A stretch of DNA of 64,000 nucleotides from Alphaproteobacteria bacterium. GTDB lineage: Bacteria; Pseudomonadota; Alphaproteobacteria; UBA2966. Within the stretch, counting starts at the first letter, position 1. Each line of letters begins with the position of its first letter. Shown piece by piece: positions 53,173 to 61,952 of the stretch. The position numbers were made by a program, and so were the translations under genes. The stretch lies in NCBI GenBank assembly GCA_018650465.1, contig JABIFY010000020.1:124001-188000 (forward strand). The letters are read 5' to 3'. Below the pieces are notes generated by a model. That model had not been told where the DNA came from. It did not search any database and was given only the letters and a program-made list of their open reading frames with translations.

Positions 53173-53810
53173 GTGGCACCTTTGCATAAGGCGTTGACGG
53201 CAGCTGAGGCAATGGCACTGCCGCCACGGCGTCCGCGCAAGGTCAGCCAGGGGATATCCATATCAGCATCAATCAGGGCCTCCTTGGATTCCGCAGCACC
53301 CACAAAGCCAACCGGAAAGCCCAGAATGACAGCAGGCTTATCAGCCCCGTCGGCCAACATCTCCAGCAAGCGAAACAGAGCCGTCGGGGCATTGCCGATA
53401 CAAACCACGGCACCCGCCAGATGGTCGCGCCAATTTTCCACGGCCACAGCGGACCGCGTGTCGTTGCGGGATTTTGCCAGATCAGAGACCCCGTCATCAT
53501 TCAAGGTACAGATGATTTTGTTGCTGGCGGGCAAAGCACGATCAATAATGCCGTGACGCACCATCATGGTATCCACCAAGATCGCCGCGCCATTTTGTAA
53601 GGCATCGCGACCCGCCCCAACCACGTTACCGCCCCAAGCCATATCCGTCGGAATATCCGTCATGCCACAAGCATGGATCAGGCGCACCGCCACATCATGC
53701 AGGTCTTCCGGCAAACCGGAAAAATCTGCTTCAGCCCGGACCGTGGCGAAGGATTTGTCGTAAATCGCCTGAGGGTCCGTGATGTAATCGTATGCGCCGG
53801 GGGCAATCAT
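53169..53810 (-). CDS. cobH: Precorrin-8X methylmutase
   Basis: 213 residues. CobH/CbiC signatures: the catalytic His in VRLIHACGMTD, AILVDTMMVRHGI, CIGNAPTALFRLLE, ILGFPVGFVGAAESKEAL and TLRGRRGGSAIASAAVNAL. It shifts the C11 methyl to C12, forming the corrin ring (hydrogenobyrinate or cobyrinate). It lies 6 nt downstream of the CbiX-like gene and heads the coupled cobH-cobL-cobI-cbiG/J-cobM set. Confidence 0.95.
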   Translation of the reverse strand: MIAPGAYDYITDPQAIYDKSFATVRAEADFSGLPEDLHDVAVRLIHACGMTDIPTDMAWGGNVVGAGRDALQNGAAILVDTMMVRHGIIDRALPASNKIICTLNDDGVSDLAKSRNDTRSAVAVENWRDHLAGAVVCIGNAPTALFRLLEMLADGADKPAVILGFPVGFVGAAESKEALIDADMDIPWLTLRGRRGGSAIASAAVNALCKGAT

Positions 53811-53816
53811 TAAACT

Positions 53817-54932
53817 TTATTTCTTTAGCATGCTTTTGGGTCCCAGCGGGTGATCGGCGTGGGGGTAGGGGTGATGATGGTGATCGTCGCCGTCTGCATG
53901 ATCATGGCCGTGACTGCCTTCGGCACCTTCATCCTCAACATGCTCATGGCTGTGACTGTGGTCATCACCGTGATCATCCTTGTGATCATGGGTATGATGC
54001 ACATGGGCGGTTGGGTCAAAGTCCTCGTCTGAAATCTTGCCAGTGCCGATGCCTTCTACATGATGGTGATGGCTTTCCTGCTTCAAGCCTACTTCGGCCT
54101 CAAAGCCCAGGACCTGCTCACGATATTTACACATCTGGCAGTTCATGTTGTTGGCGCCGTCGATGGCTTCCTGGACCCGGTCAGCAAAAGCATCCAGCAC
54201 CAGGGGGTGGTCATTCAGATAAGGTGCCTTAATGAATTCAATGTCGGGATGGCGGGTCGCGACCTCATCTACATAGTGATAGATGCGGCGCACCAGGATG
54301 CCGGTAAACAAGAAGTAGGGAAAAACAATGACGCGCTTGTAATCAAGCTTGGCCACATGTTCCAGCGCCGGTTCCACCAGCGGGAACGTCACACCGGAAT
54401 AAGCCACCTGGGCCCAGCCAAACCCCAGACCTTCCCACAGAAAACGACAAACCTTTGCGATGTTTGAATTGGCGTCAGGGTCACTGGCCCCGCGCCCGAC
54501 AACGACCAACAGGGTTTCGGCGGCGCTGACATCATCGCCCGCTGCATCCATGGCTTCTTTAACACGATCGCCCGCAGCGCGGATCAACTTCATGTCCATA
54601 CCCAGATCGCGGCCATAGGTGATTTCAAGGTCGGGGTTTTGCGCACCAAAGGTGTTCAGTACGGACGGTAAATCGTTTTTGACGTGACCGGCGGCAAACA
54701 GCATGCCCGGCACCGCGATAATGCGCTCGTTGCCCCGGTCGCGCAGGGCTTCCATGCGGTCGCGAATGATCGGTGTGGCAAATTCAAGGAAGCCACTGTC
54801 CACATCATATTGCGGCAGACGATCCCGGATCCCGTTGGCGACGCTCTGGAATTCCGTCACCGCATCCTCATCGCGGCTGCCGTGACCGCAAACCATAATG
54901 CCTATTTTTTTGTCCGTCTCACCCATCGTCAT
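53817..54932 (-). CDS. cbiX: CbiX-type sirohydrochlorin cobaltochelatase with long His-rich C-terminal tail
   Basis: About 371 residues; starts at 54932 (ATG), 54926 (ATG) and 54956 (GTG) are all possible. The chelatase repeats are visible as IMVCGHGSRDEDAVTEF with the metal-binding His, and a second half with VVGRGASDPDANSNI. After the chelatase fold an M-x-C-x-x-C motif (MNCQMC) is present, as in long CbiX of Bacillus, where it holds an Fe-S cluster. The last ~80 residues are crowded with His, Asp and Glu (HHHHVEG, HVHHTHDHKDDHGDDHSHSH and more), probably a Co/Ni-binding tail. CbiX inserts cobalt at the sirohydrochlorin stage. Its coexistence with CobN is notable. Confidence 0.88.
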   Translation of the reverse strand: MTMGETDKKIGIMVCGHGSRDEDAVTEFQSVANGIRDRLPQYDVDSGFLEFATPIIRDRMEALRDRGNERIIAVPGMLFAAGHVKNDLPSVLNTFGAQNPDLEITYGRDLGMDMKLIRAAGDRVKEAMDAAGDDVSAAETLLVVVGRGASDPDANSNIAKVCRFLWEGLGFGWAQVAYSGVTFPLVEPALEHVAKLDYKRVIVFPYFLFTGILVRRIYHYVDEVATRHPDIEFIKAPYLNDHPLVLDAFADRVQEAIDGANNMNCQMCKYREQVLGFEAEVGLKQESHHHHVEGIGTGKISDEDFDPTAHVHHTHDHKDDHGDDHSHSHEHVEDEGAEGSHGHDHADGDDHHHHPYPHADHPLGPKSMLKK

Positions 54933-55049
54933 TTCCAATGCTTCAATGGTGTCCACCCGACACCTTTTAAATCTGCTCTTGCGTATGGCTCAGGAATGCG
55001 GCAAAGCTGCAAACCGCGCAGCGTCAAGCGGCATAACACAGTGGTGTGC

Positions 55050-56045
55050 ATGTTAGAACCTGTTTTTCATATTTTGGCCCCGGATGGCTGGATTATTACC
55101 GTTCAGGCCGTGTTGCTGGCTTATGTTCTGGACTGGATCATCGGTGATCCCAAATGGCTTTATGCCCGAATAAGCCATCCTGTTGTTCTGATCGGGGGCC
55201 TGATATCGGCGCTGGAAGCCCGCTTGCGGGATGCCGGACATAGTCCCGATCGACAAATCATAGCTGGCCTCGTCCTTGTGGCGATCACCATTGGCATTTG
55301 TTTTGCCCTGAGTGCCACGGCTGTCTGGCTGATGGCGGGCAAAAGCCTTGGTTGGATCGTTATCGGCTTTGTTGGATTTCTGTTTATTGCTGCCAGGGAT
55401 TTGCAAGACCACGTCGCCGCTGTCGCCAAAGGCCTTGGGCAAAGCCTTGTTGAAGGCCGACACGCTGTCAGTCAGATCGTCGGGCGAGACCCGGCCCAAC
55501 TGGATGAAGCCGGTGTTTCTCGTGCGGCGCTTGAATCGTTGGCCGAGAATTTCTCTGACGGTGTGGTCGCACCCTTGTTCTGGTTTTTGCTGGCCGGGCT
55601 GCCAGGCCTTGTCTGTTACAAGGCGATCAACACCATGGATAGCATGATCGGTCATCGAAATGACCGCTATCTTTATTTTGGCCGCGTTGCCGCCCGTCTT
55701 GATGATGCGGTGAACTGGCCTGCGTCGCGCATTACCGGAATGCTGATATGTCTGGCGGCTGTGTTCGTGAAAGGGGCGAGTGCCTTCAACGCCTGGCGTT
55801 CTATCCGTCGCGATGCAGGCAAACATACCTCGCCCAATGCAGGTTGGCCTGAGGCCGCCCTGGCCGGTGCCCTGGGCCTCGCTTTGGCGGGACCGCGAAC
55901 TTACGGCAGCGAAATTATTGCAGGTGCCTGGATGGGGGGTGGTCGTAACGATGCCACGGCACATGATATCTCGCGTGGCATTGGCGTGTATCGCGCCGCC
56001 TGCCTTTTGATCGGTGTTGGCCTGGCCGCCATATTGCTGGTTTGA
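55050..56045 (+). CDS. cbiB: Adenosylcobinamide-phosphate synthase
   Basis: 331 residues from the ATG at 55050; the frame is open upstream to 54684 but that part overlaps cbiX on the other strand. It is a membrane protein with about five helices (QAVLLAYVLDWIIGDPKWLY, IIAGLVLVAITIGICFALSATA). CbiB/CobD motifs are HPVVLIGGLISALE, SLAENFSDGVVAPLFWFLLAGLPG, YKAINTMDSMIGHR and YGRVAARLDD-like YFGRVAARLDDAVNW. It attaches aminopropanol phosphate (from CobD) to adenosylcobyric acid. It converges on cobQ with a 1-nt gap. Confidence 0.94.
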   Translation: MLEPVFHILAPDGWIITVQAVLLAYVLDWIIGDPKWLYARISHPVVLIGGLISALEARLRDAGHSPDRQIIAGLVLVAITIGICFALSATAVWLMAGKSLGWIVIGFVGFLFIAARDLQDHVAAVAKGLGQSLVEGRHAVSQIVGRDPAQLDEAGVSRAALESLAENFSDGVVAPLFWFLLAGLPGLVCYKAINTMDSMIGHRNDRYLYFGRVAARLDDAVNWPASRITGMLICLAAVFVKGASAFNAWRSIRRDAGKHTSPNAGWPEAALAGALGLALAGPRTYGSEIIAGAWMGGGRNDATAHDISRGIGVYRAACLLIGVGLAAILLV

Positions 56046-56046
56046 T

Positions 56047-57510
56047 TTAGGCGCCATCAGCAATCTCCAACATGCGATCAAGATCGAGATGTGTTTCCAG
56101 ATGGGCTGCCAGATCATCCAGCGTTTTGTCGACCAGGGCATCATAACTGACACCGCTATCGACCCGTGATCGCAAACTATCCAGATAAGCATGTCGAAAA
56201 TCATCGGACCGCATCAGGCCGTGTAGATAACAACCTTCAACCTTGCCATCGATGCTGCGGGCACCATCCAGGTTGTCTTCAATAGTGAGAAACGGTCGCG
56301 CACAGTCCGGGCCGGCTGTTTCTCCCAAATGAATCTCATACCCGCGTAAGGCCGTCCCGCTGGCTACATGCGTTGCCTCGATTTCACCCAGGTTTTTTTC
56401 CGGCGTGAGGTCAGTTGTGATATCCAACAGGCCGAGGCCTACGGCTTCTTTTTTCTTGCCTTCAATACCCTGTGGGTCTGTCACAGATTTGCCCAGCATC
56501 TGATAGCCGCCGCAAATCCCCAGCACCCGACCGCCGCGTCGGTGGTGGGCCAATATATCAATGTCCCAGCCCTGATCACGCAGGAAGGCCAGGTCGGCAA
56601 TAGTTGCTTTACTGCCGGGGATCAGGATCAAATCGACGTCACCAGGTATGGCGGTGCCCGGACTGATCATCAAAACCTCGACATCGGGCTCTGTCTTCAA
56701 GGGATCAAGATCATCAAAATTGGCAATGCGGGATAATTTGGGCACGGCAATACGGATCGCGCCGTTGCCTTCTTTCGATTTTTTGTCGAGGGCCACGGCG
56801 TCTTCTGCGGGCAGGTGCGCTGCCTTGTTGAACCAGGGTGCGATACCCAGGTTTGACCAACCCGTGCGCTGGCTGATTTCTGTGAGGCCGCCATCGAACA
56901 AACTGACATCGCCGCGAAACTTGTTGATTACATAGCCTTTCACGCGGGACTGTGCGTCTGCGCTGATAACCGCATGGGTGCCGACGACCGACGCAATGAC
57001 ACCACCACGATCAATATCCGCAATTAAAATTACCGGCACATTGGCGGCAGCGGCAAAACCCATGTTGGCGATGTCTTTGCCGGGCAAATTAATCTCGGCC
57101 GGGCTACCTGCACCTTCGATCAACACCAGGTCCGCACCACCTGCATTCAGCTGGTAACTCTCCAGAACCTCGTCCAGTAGCCCGGCTTTCAGGTGCTGGT
57201 ATTCACGGGCACTGGCGGCACCGCGCACCTTGCCGCGCACAATCACTTGCGCCCCAATATCTGTTTGCGGTTTCAACAACACCGGGTTCATGTGCACGGT
57301 GGCGGGGGTGCGAGCAGCCAGGGCCTGAAGGTGTTGGGCTCGCCCGATCTCGCCGCCATCCGATGTGACGGCCGCATTGTTGGACATGTTCTGTGGTTTG
57401 AAGGGCTTGACCTTCAGGCCGCGATTGGCAAAAGCGCGCGACAGACCCGCAACCATGAGCGACTTGCCCACGTCCGATCCTGTCCCTTGAAACATCAACG
57501 CTTTCACCAT
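56047..57510 (-). CDS. cobQ: Cobyric acid synthase
   Basis: 487 residues. N-terminal dethiobiotin-synthetase-like ATP domain (MFQGTGSDVGKSLMVAGLSRAF, KPFKPQNMSNNA, LVLIEGAGSPAEINL) and C-terminal glutamine amidotransferase with nucleophile Cys in GICGGYQMLG and a late GCYLHGL His. It amidates side chains b, d, e and g of adenosylcobyrinate a,c-diamide. It lies 9 nt downstream of cobO in the riboswitch-led minus-strand run. Confidence 0.96.
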   Translation of the reverse strand: MVKALMFQGTGSDVGKSLMVAGLSRAFANRGLKVKPFKPQNMSNNAAVTSDGGEIGRAQHLQALAARTPATVHMNPVLLKPQTDIGAQVIVRGKVRGAASAREYQHLKAGLLDEVLESYQLNAGGADLVLIEGAGSPAEINLPGKDIANMGFAAAANVPVILIADIDRGGVIASVVGTHAVISADAQSRVKGYVINKFRGDVSLFDGGLTEISQRTGWSNLGIAPWFNKAAHLPAEDAVALDKKSKEGNGAIRIAVPKLSRIANFDDLDPLKTEPDVEVLMISPGTAIPGDVDLILIPGSKATIADLAFLRDQGWDIDILAHHRRGGRVLGICGGYQMLGKSVTDPQGIEGKKKEAVGLGLLDITTDLTPEKNLGEIEATHVASGTALRGYEIHLGETAGPDCARPFLTIEDNLDGARSIDGKVEGCYLHGLMRSDDFRHAYLDSLRSRVDSGVSYDALVDKTLDDLAAHLETHLDLDRMLEIADGA

Positions 57511-57519
57511 GAGGGCACC

Positions 57520-58158
57520 CTAGAATTCAATTCCTTTTTGGGCTTTTACGCCGGACCGGAACGGATGTTTGATCTGGGTCATTTCGGTCACCAGATCGGC
57601 AACATCAATCAGTTCTTCCTTGGCGTTGCGGCCGGTCACAATGATGTGCAAGTCTTCCGGTTTATTCGTCAGAGTTTCGATAATGTCATCCAGCGGTAGA
57701 TTTTCGTAACGCAAAACGATGTTCAACTCGTCCATCAAAATGACATTAAAAGCAGGATCAGGGCCGCGTGAGGCTTCGATCATTTCCTTGCATTTGGCCC
57801 AGGCTTTTTCAGCCGCGGCAATATCGCGACCGCGATCTTGCGTGTCCCAGCTAAAGCCTTCGCCCATGGCGTGGATTTCGATTTGATCGGGGAAATGTTC
57901 CAGGATGGTGCGTTCGCCCGTTTCCCATTTGCCTTTGACAAACTGCACAACGCCAACGCGCATGCCGTTGCCCATGGCGCGGACAACCAGGCCAAAGGCC
58001 GCTGTCGATTTGCCCTTACCCTTGCCGGTATGGACGATCAGCAAACCTTTTTCGATAGTCTTGGTGGCGAGTATTTTTTCACGTGCCCGTTTTTTGTTGG
58101 CGGCCTTTTCATTGGCGCGGGCAAAATCGTCTTCTCCTGAATTGTCCTGGTCGCTCAT
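57520..58158 (-). CDS. cobO: Cob(I)yrinic acid a,c-diamide adenosyltransferase
   Basis: 212 residues, CobA/BtuR/CobO type. The P-loop is LIVHTGKGKGKSTAAFGLVVR near residue 38; VGVVQFVKGKWETGER, FNVILMDELNIVLRY and LHIIVTGRNAKEELIDVADLVTEM follow. It adenosylates the cobalt of corrinoids using ATP, giving the adenosyl form used downstream. The N-terminal ~30 residues are charged and poorly conserved. It overlaps cobN by 4 nt. Confidence 0.96.
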   Translation of the reverse strand: MSDQDNSGEDDFARANEKAANKKRAREKILATKTIEKGLLIVHTGKGKGKSTAAFGLVVRAMGNGMRVGVVQFVKGKWETGERTILEHFPDQIEIHAMGEGFSWDTQDRGRDIAAAEKAWAKCKEMIEASRGPDPAFNVILMDELNIVLRYENLPLDDIIETLTNKPEDLHIIVTGRNAKEELIDVADLVTEMTQIKHPFRSGVKAQKGIEF

Positions 58159-61100
58159 GCTGTTTCTTCCTTTGATGTCTGATTATTAATAAGGCCGCGC
58201 AGCTCACTTGCAGCTGAATTTGATCTGGCTTGCCACATGCCCCGGTCCATGGCTTCCTGTAAGCGTTCTGCCATTTCCTTCAGAGCCGAAGGATTGTTTT
58301 CGCGCAAAAACTCCAGAACCTTGGGGTCATGCAAATAGGCATCATAGACCGCATCAAAATGATGATCTGATACCACTTGCGCCGTGGCCGCAAAGGCAAA
58401 CAGATAATCGACGGTTGCGGCCATTTCGAAGGCACCCTTATAGCCATGCCGCATCACCCCGGCGATCCATTTCGGGTTAACGACGCGGGCCCGGACCACG
58501 CGCCCGATCTCGTCTTCCAGGGTACGGATCTTGGGGGCGAAGGGGCGGCTGTGGTCGTTATGGTATATGGCGGGTTGTTCACCGGAATAATGGCGCACGG
58601 CTGCCGTCATGCCGCCTTCGAATTGATAATAATCATCTGAGTCCAATATGTCGTGTTCACGGTTGTCCTGGTTTTGCACGATGGCTTGGGTGGTCGATAA
58701 CAAAGACTGGAACTGGCCATGGGCCGGTTTGCCACCTTGTTTGCCGCCATAGGCATAGCCGCCCCAGGCAAGGTAAGCGCGGGCAAAATCGCTTTCATCT
58801 TCCCAACCTTTTTCATCGATCAAGGCTTGCAGTCCGGCCCCATAAGCGCCCGGCATGGAGCCAAAAACACGCGCCGCCGCCAGGTGTTCAGCTTCTTCTT
58901 TTGATGTCCCGGATTGTCGCAGTCGTTCAGCATCTTTTCGCACTCGGGCTGCCAGCGGGTTATCCTTGTCACTTTCATCCAGTTTTGCGACGGCACGGGC
59001 AGCACTGTCAAACAAATCAATTTGGGTGGGAAACGCATCGCGGAAAAACCCGGATATGCGCAATGTAATATCCACCCGCGGGCGGTCCAGCATATCCAGC
59101 GGCAAAATATCGAACCCTGTCACCCGACGGGAGGCTGGCTCCCATTTTGGTTGCACGCCCATCAAGGCCATGGCCTGGGCGATGTCATCACCACCTGTGC
59201 GCATGTTGGCCGTGCCCCAGGCGCTGACGGCCATGTGTTTCGGCCAGGCACCGTGACTCTGGCGGTATTCGTCCAATAGAAGATTGGCCGACTTCCAGCC
59301 CAGCTGCCAGGCGGCAGGGGTGGGAATAGTGCGGCTGTCGACGGAATAAAAATTACGACCCGTCGGGAGAACATCCAGGCGTCCCCGTGTTGGTGCGCCG
59401 GAGGGACCTGGCTCGATAAACTTGCCGTCCAGGCCATCCAGCAAAGCCGTGATTTCTGCGCCACCACAGGCATCTACGGCAGGGGCAATTTCTTCGTCGA
59501 TTGCGATCAGAACAGCCTGGGTTTGCAGCCACTCAGGTGCGGCTTTATTGCCTTCGACCAAGCCGGCGGCCAGTTCTTCCAGGCGTTCTACGGTGTCACC
59601 GTTGCTGCGCCAGGAAACATCTGGCAGTACGTTATGCAAGGCTTCCGGTTTGGCTCCCAACCATTTATCGCCTAATTGGCAATCCAGCGGATCAAAGCCG
59701 TCCACCATCAAACCAAAATCATTCGCCAAGGCCCGGATCAGGGAATTGTTTTGTGGCTGATCAGCCTCCTCGCCATGGCCCGGCGTTCTGGGCAGGCGCG
59801 CCAAGGCAACCAGCAAATCACGTCGCAAACGGCCAGATGGTGTTTCGCCCAGAATATGCAAACCATCCCTGATCTGCATTTCCTTCAGGTCACACAGGTA
59901 GTTGTCCAGCTTGGCCAGGGCCACATCTTCAGCATCTGCGCTTTCAATGCCCACATCTTTGTCCAGACCGATGTCACGGGTCAGATCAAGAATTTGTTGC
60001 TGTAACAGTTTAAGTCGACGCGGGTCAACACCGGCGGCTTCATAATATTCGTCGACCAGCAATTCCAGTTCCGCCAACGGCCCGTAACTTTCAGCTCGCG
60101 TCAGCGGAGGTGTCAAATGGTCAACGATAACGGCCTGGGCCCGGCGTTTGGCCTGCGTGCCTTCGCCGGGGTCATTGACGATAAAGGGATAGAGATGCGG
60201 CAGGGGACCAAAGACCGCTTCCGGGAAACAAGTGTCGGACAAGGCGATGGATTTGCCCGGCAACCATTCCAGATTGCCATGCTTGCCCATATGAATGACA
60301 GCCTGGGCATCAAACGTTGTGCGCAGCCAGGCATAGAAAGCCAGATACCCATGTGGCGGCACCAGGTCTGGATCATGATAGGTCGATTTGGGGTCGATAT
60401 TATATCCACGAGCAGGTTGCAGGCCGACAATGACATTGCCCTGTTCAAAAGCTGACAAGACGAAGTTTTGATCGACAACAAAAGCATCATCGGACGGCGG
60501 TCCCCAACGGTCGACGACCTGGTCCTGCAATGATTTTGGCAATGTATCAAAGAATGTTTTGTAATCCGCCACAGGAAATTTGATGCCGCCCTCGCGGCTT
60601 GCCCGGTCGCTCAGGTCATTGGTGGGACCAGCGGCCAGCTTGTGGATCAGGGCATCACCATTGTCAGGTAAATCACCAACGCTGTAACCGGCATCGGCCA
60701 AGGCTGATAAAAAAGTTAAGGCACTGGCGGGGGAATCAAGACCCACTCCATTCCCTAAGCGACCATCCTTGTTGGGGTAATTGGCAAAGATCAGGGCCAG
60801 ACGGCGGTCGGCCGCATCCGTTCCCGCCAGGCGCAGCCAGTTGGCGGCCAGATCACAGACAAACTCAATGCGATCCGGCACCGATTTATAGGCAATAACC
60901 GGAAGCTGGGTTTGTTCATCAAAGAGGGCTTCAGCCTTGAAGGAAATCGCGCGGGTAATGATGCGCCCATCCACTTCTGGCAGGGCCACATTCATGGCGA
61001 TGTCACGGGCACTCAAGCCATTCAGGTTTTCGCGCCAGTCCTCTTCATTGCCACCGGCAAAGATGACCTGAAAAACCGGTACATCAGGACGCTCCAGCGG

Positions 61101-61943
61101 TGAATCTGATCGTTCTGCATTGGGTTTGGAAACGGCAAAACCAGTAGCATTAATAATGGCACCTGGAAGTGCTTCGGCGAACAAGGCGTTCACTGTATCG
61201 GCAGAAACAGGTTCTTTCAGGCTGGCAACAAAAACCGGTAAGGGATTAATCCCACGCTTTTGCAGGCCAATTATCAGATCGTCGACAGGATCAAGATTAC
61301 CGGCCTGGAACAAGGCGCGATAGAAAGTGATCGCTACGATGGGCGCGTCTTGCAACCAGTGCTTTTGAACATCCGCAAGACCAATGGCACCTTCTTGCGG
61401 CCAATAAATTCCAGCCCGCAACAAAGGGGCGGGTTCCCGCCAGGCTGTGTCATGGCCCAACTGGTCCGCGGCATAGGCCAGCAGGTTGTCAGCATTATCC
61501 GGCCCACCTTGCACAAAATATTGCCACAGGCGGTGGCAGATATCCGCGGGCAAGGTCGACAGGCCGGTAAGTTCTACATCTGGCTGATCATCGCCGGGCA
61601 AAATGGCCAGGGCGATATCCTTCGCCCGGCAGCTTTCTACGATCTGTTCGACGCCATAAGGCCAATAATTCGCGCCGCCTAGAAGCCTCAAAACCACAAA
61701 TCGGGCTTTGCATATTATGTCATCCACATACAAGTCGACCGACATGTTGTGTGTCAGGTTCATAAAATTGGCCAACCGCAGACTAGGTGCCGCACCACCC
61801 GATTGTCGGGCTTGTGCTGCTGACAACATCAGTAAATCTGTGTCGGCAGCGGACAGCACAACAATGTCACCCGGGCTTTGGCCCAGATCGACGGCCTCTG
61901 CACCATCAGAAATACCGCCAGGTTTGGCTGCGAGAAGATGCAC
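58155..61943 (-). CDS. cobN: Cobaltochelatase large subunit
   Basis: 1262 residues, the expected size. The CobN/magnesium-chelatase H family features include LANFMNLTHNMSVDLYVDD, LIFANYPNKDGRLGNGVGLDSPASA, DAQAVIHMGKHGNLEWLPGKS, FIVNDPGEGTQAKRRAQAVIVDHLTPPL and a C-terminal GYKGAFEMAATVDYLFAFAATA. CobN forms an ATP-dependent complex with CobS and CobT-type AAA+ subunits to insert Co2+ into hydrogenobyrinate a,c-diamide (late insertion). Those AAA+ partners are not in this window. It lies 9 nt downstream of cobW and overlaps cobO by 4 nt. Confidence 0.96.
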   Translation of the reverse strand: MHLLAAKPGGISDGAEAVDLGQSPGDIVVLSAADTDLLMLSAAQARQSGGAAPSLRLANFMNLTHNMSVDLYVDDIICKARFVVLRLLGGANYWPYGVEQIVESCRAKDIALAILPGDDQPDVELTGLSTLPADICHRLWQYFVQGGPDNADNLLAYAADQLGHDTAWREPAPLLRAGIYWPQEGAIGLADVQKHWLQDAPIVAITFYRALFQAGNLDPVDDLIIGLQKRGINPLPVFVASLKEPVSADTVNALFAEALPGAIINATGFAVSKPNAERSDSPLERPDVPVFQVIFAGGNEEDWRENLNGLSARDIAMNVALPEVDGRIITRAISFKAEALFDEQTQLPVIAYKSVPDRIEFVCDLAANWLRLAGTDAADRRLALIFANYPNKDGRLGNGVGLDSPASALTFLSALADAGYSVGDLPDNGDALIHKLAAGPTNDLSDRASREGGIKFPVADYKTFFDTLPKSLQDQVVDRWGPPSDDAFVVDQNFVLSAFEQGNVIVGLQPARGYNIDPKSTYHDPDLVPPHGYLAFYAWLRTTFDAQAVIHMGKHGNLEWLPGKSIALSDTCFPEAVFGPLPHLYPFIVNDPGEGTQAKRRAQAVIVDHLTPPLTRAESYGPLAELELLVDEYYEAAGVDPRRLKLLQQQILDLTRDIGLDKDVGIESADAEDVALAKLDNYLCDLKEMQIRDGLHILGETPSGRLRRDLLVALARLPRTPGHGEEADQPQNNSLIRALANDFGLMVDGFDPLDCQLGDKWLGAKPEALHNVLPDVSWRSNGDTVERLEELAAGLVEGNKAAPEWLQTQAVLIAIDEEIAPAVDACGGAEITALLDGLDGKFIEPGPSGAPTRGRLDVLPTGRNFYSVDSRTIPTPAAWQLGWKSANLLLDEYRQSHGAWPKHMAVSAWGTANMRTGGDDIAQAMALMGVQPKWEPASRRVTGFDILPLDMLDRPRVDITLRISGFFRDAFPTQIDLFDSAARAVAKLDESDKDNPLAARVRKDAERLRQSGTSKEEAEHLAAARVFGSMPGAYGAGLQALIDEKGWEDESDFARAYLAWGGYAYGGKQGGKPAHGQFQSLLSTTQAIVQNQDNREHDILDSDDYYQFEGGMTAAVRHYSGEQPAIYHNDHSRPFAPKIRTLEDEIGRVVRARVVNPKWIAGVMRHGYKGAFEMAATVDYLFAFAATAQVVSDHHFDAVYDAYLHDPKVLEFLRENNPSALKEMAERLQEAMDRGMWQARSNSAASELRGLINNQTSKEETA

Positions 61944-61952
61944 AGGATTGCC

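Noticed and set aside
53825-54032. Short open frames rich in Met/Thr/Ile or Val/Met in the CbiX tail region
   Set aside because: They arise from the repetitive His/Asp codons of the CbiX tail read in other frames; no ribosome sites or family resemblance.
55053-56204. A 383-codon open frame on the minus strand opposite cbiB
   Set aside because: It is the antisense shadow of cbiB, runs into cobQ in another frame, and shows no recognisable domain.
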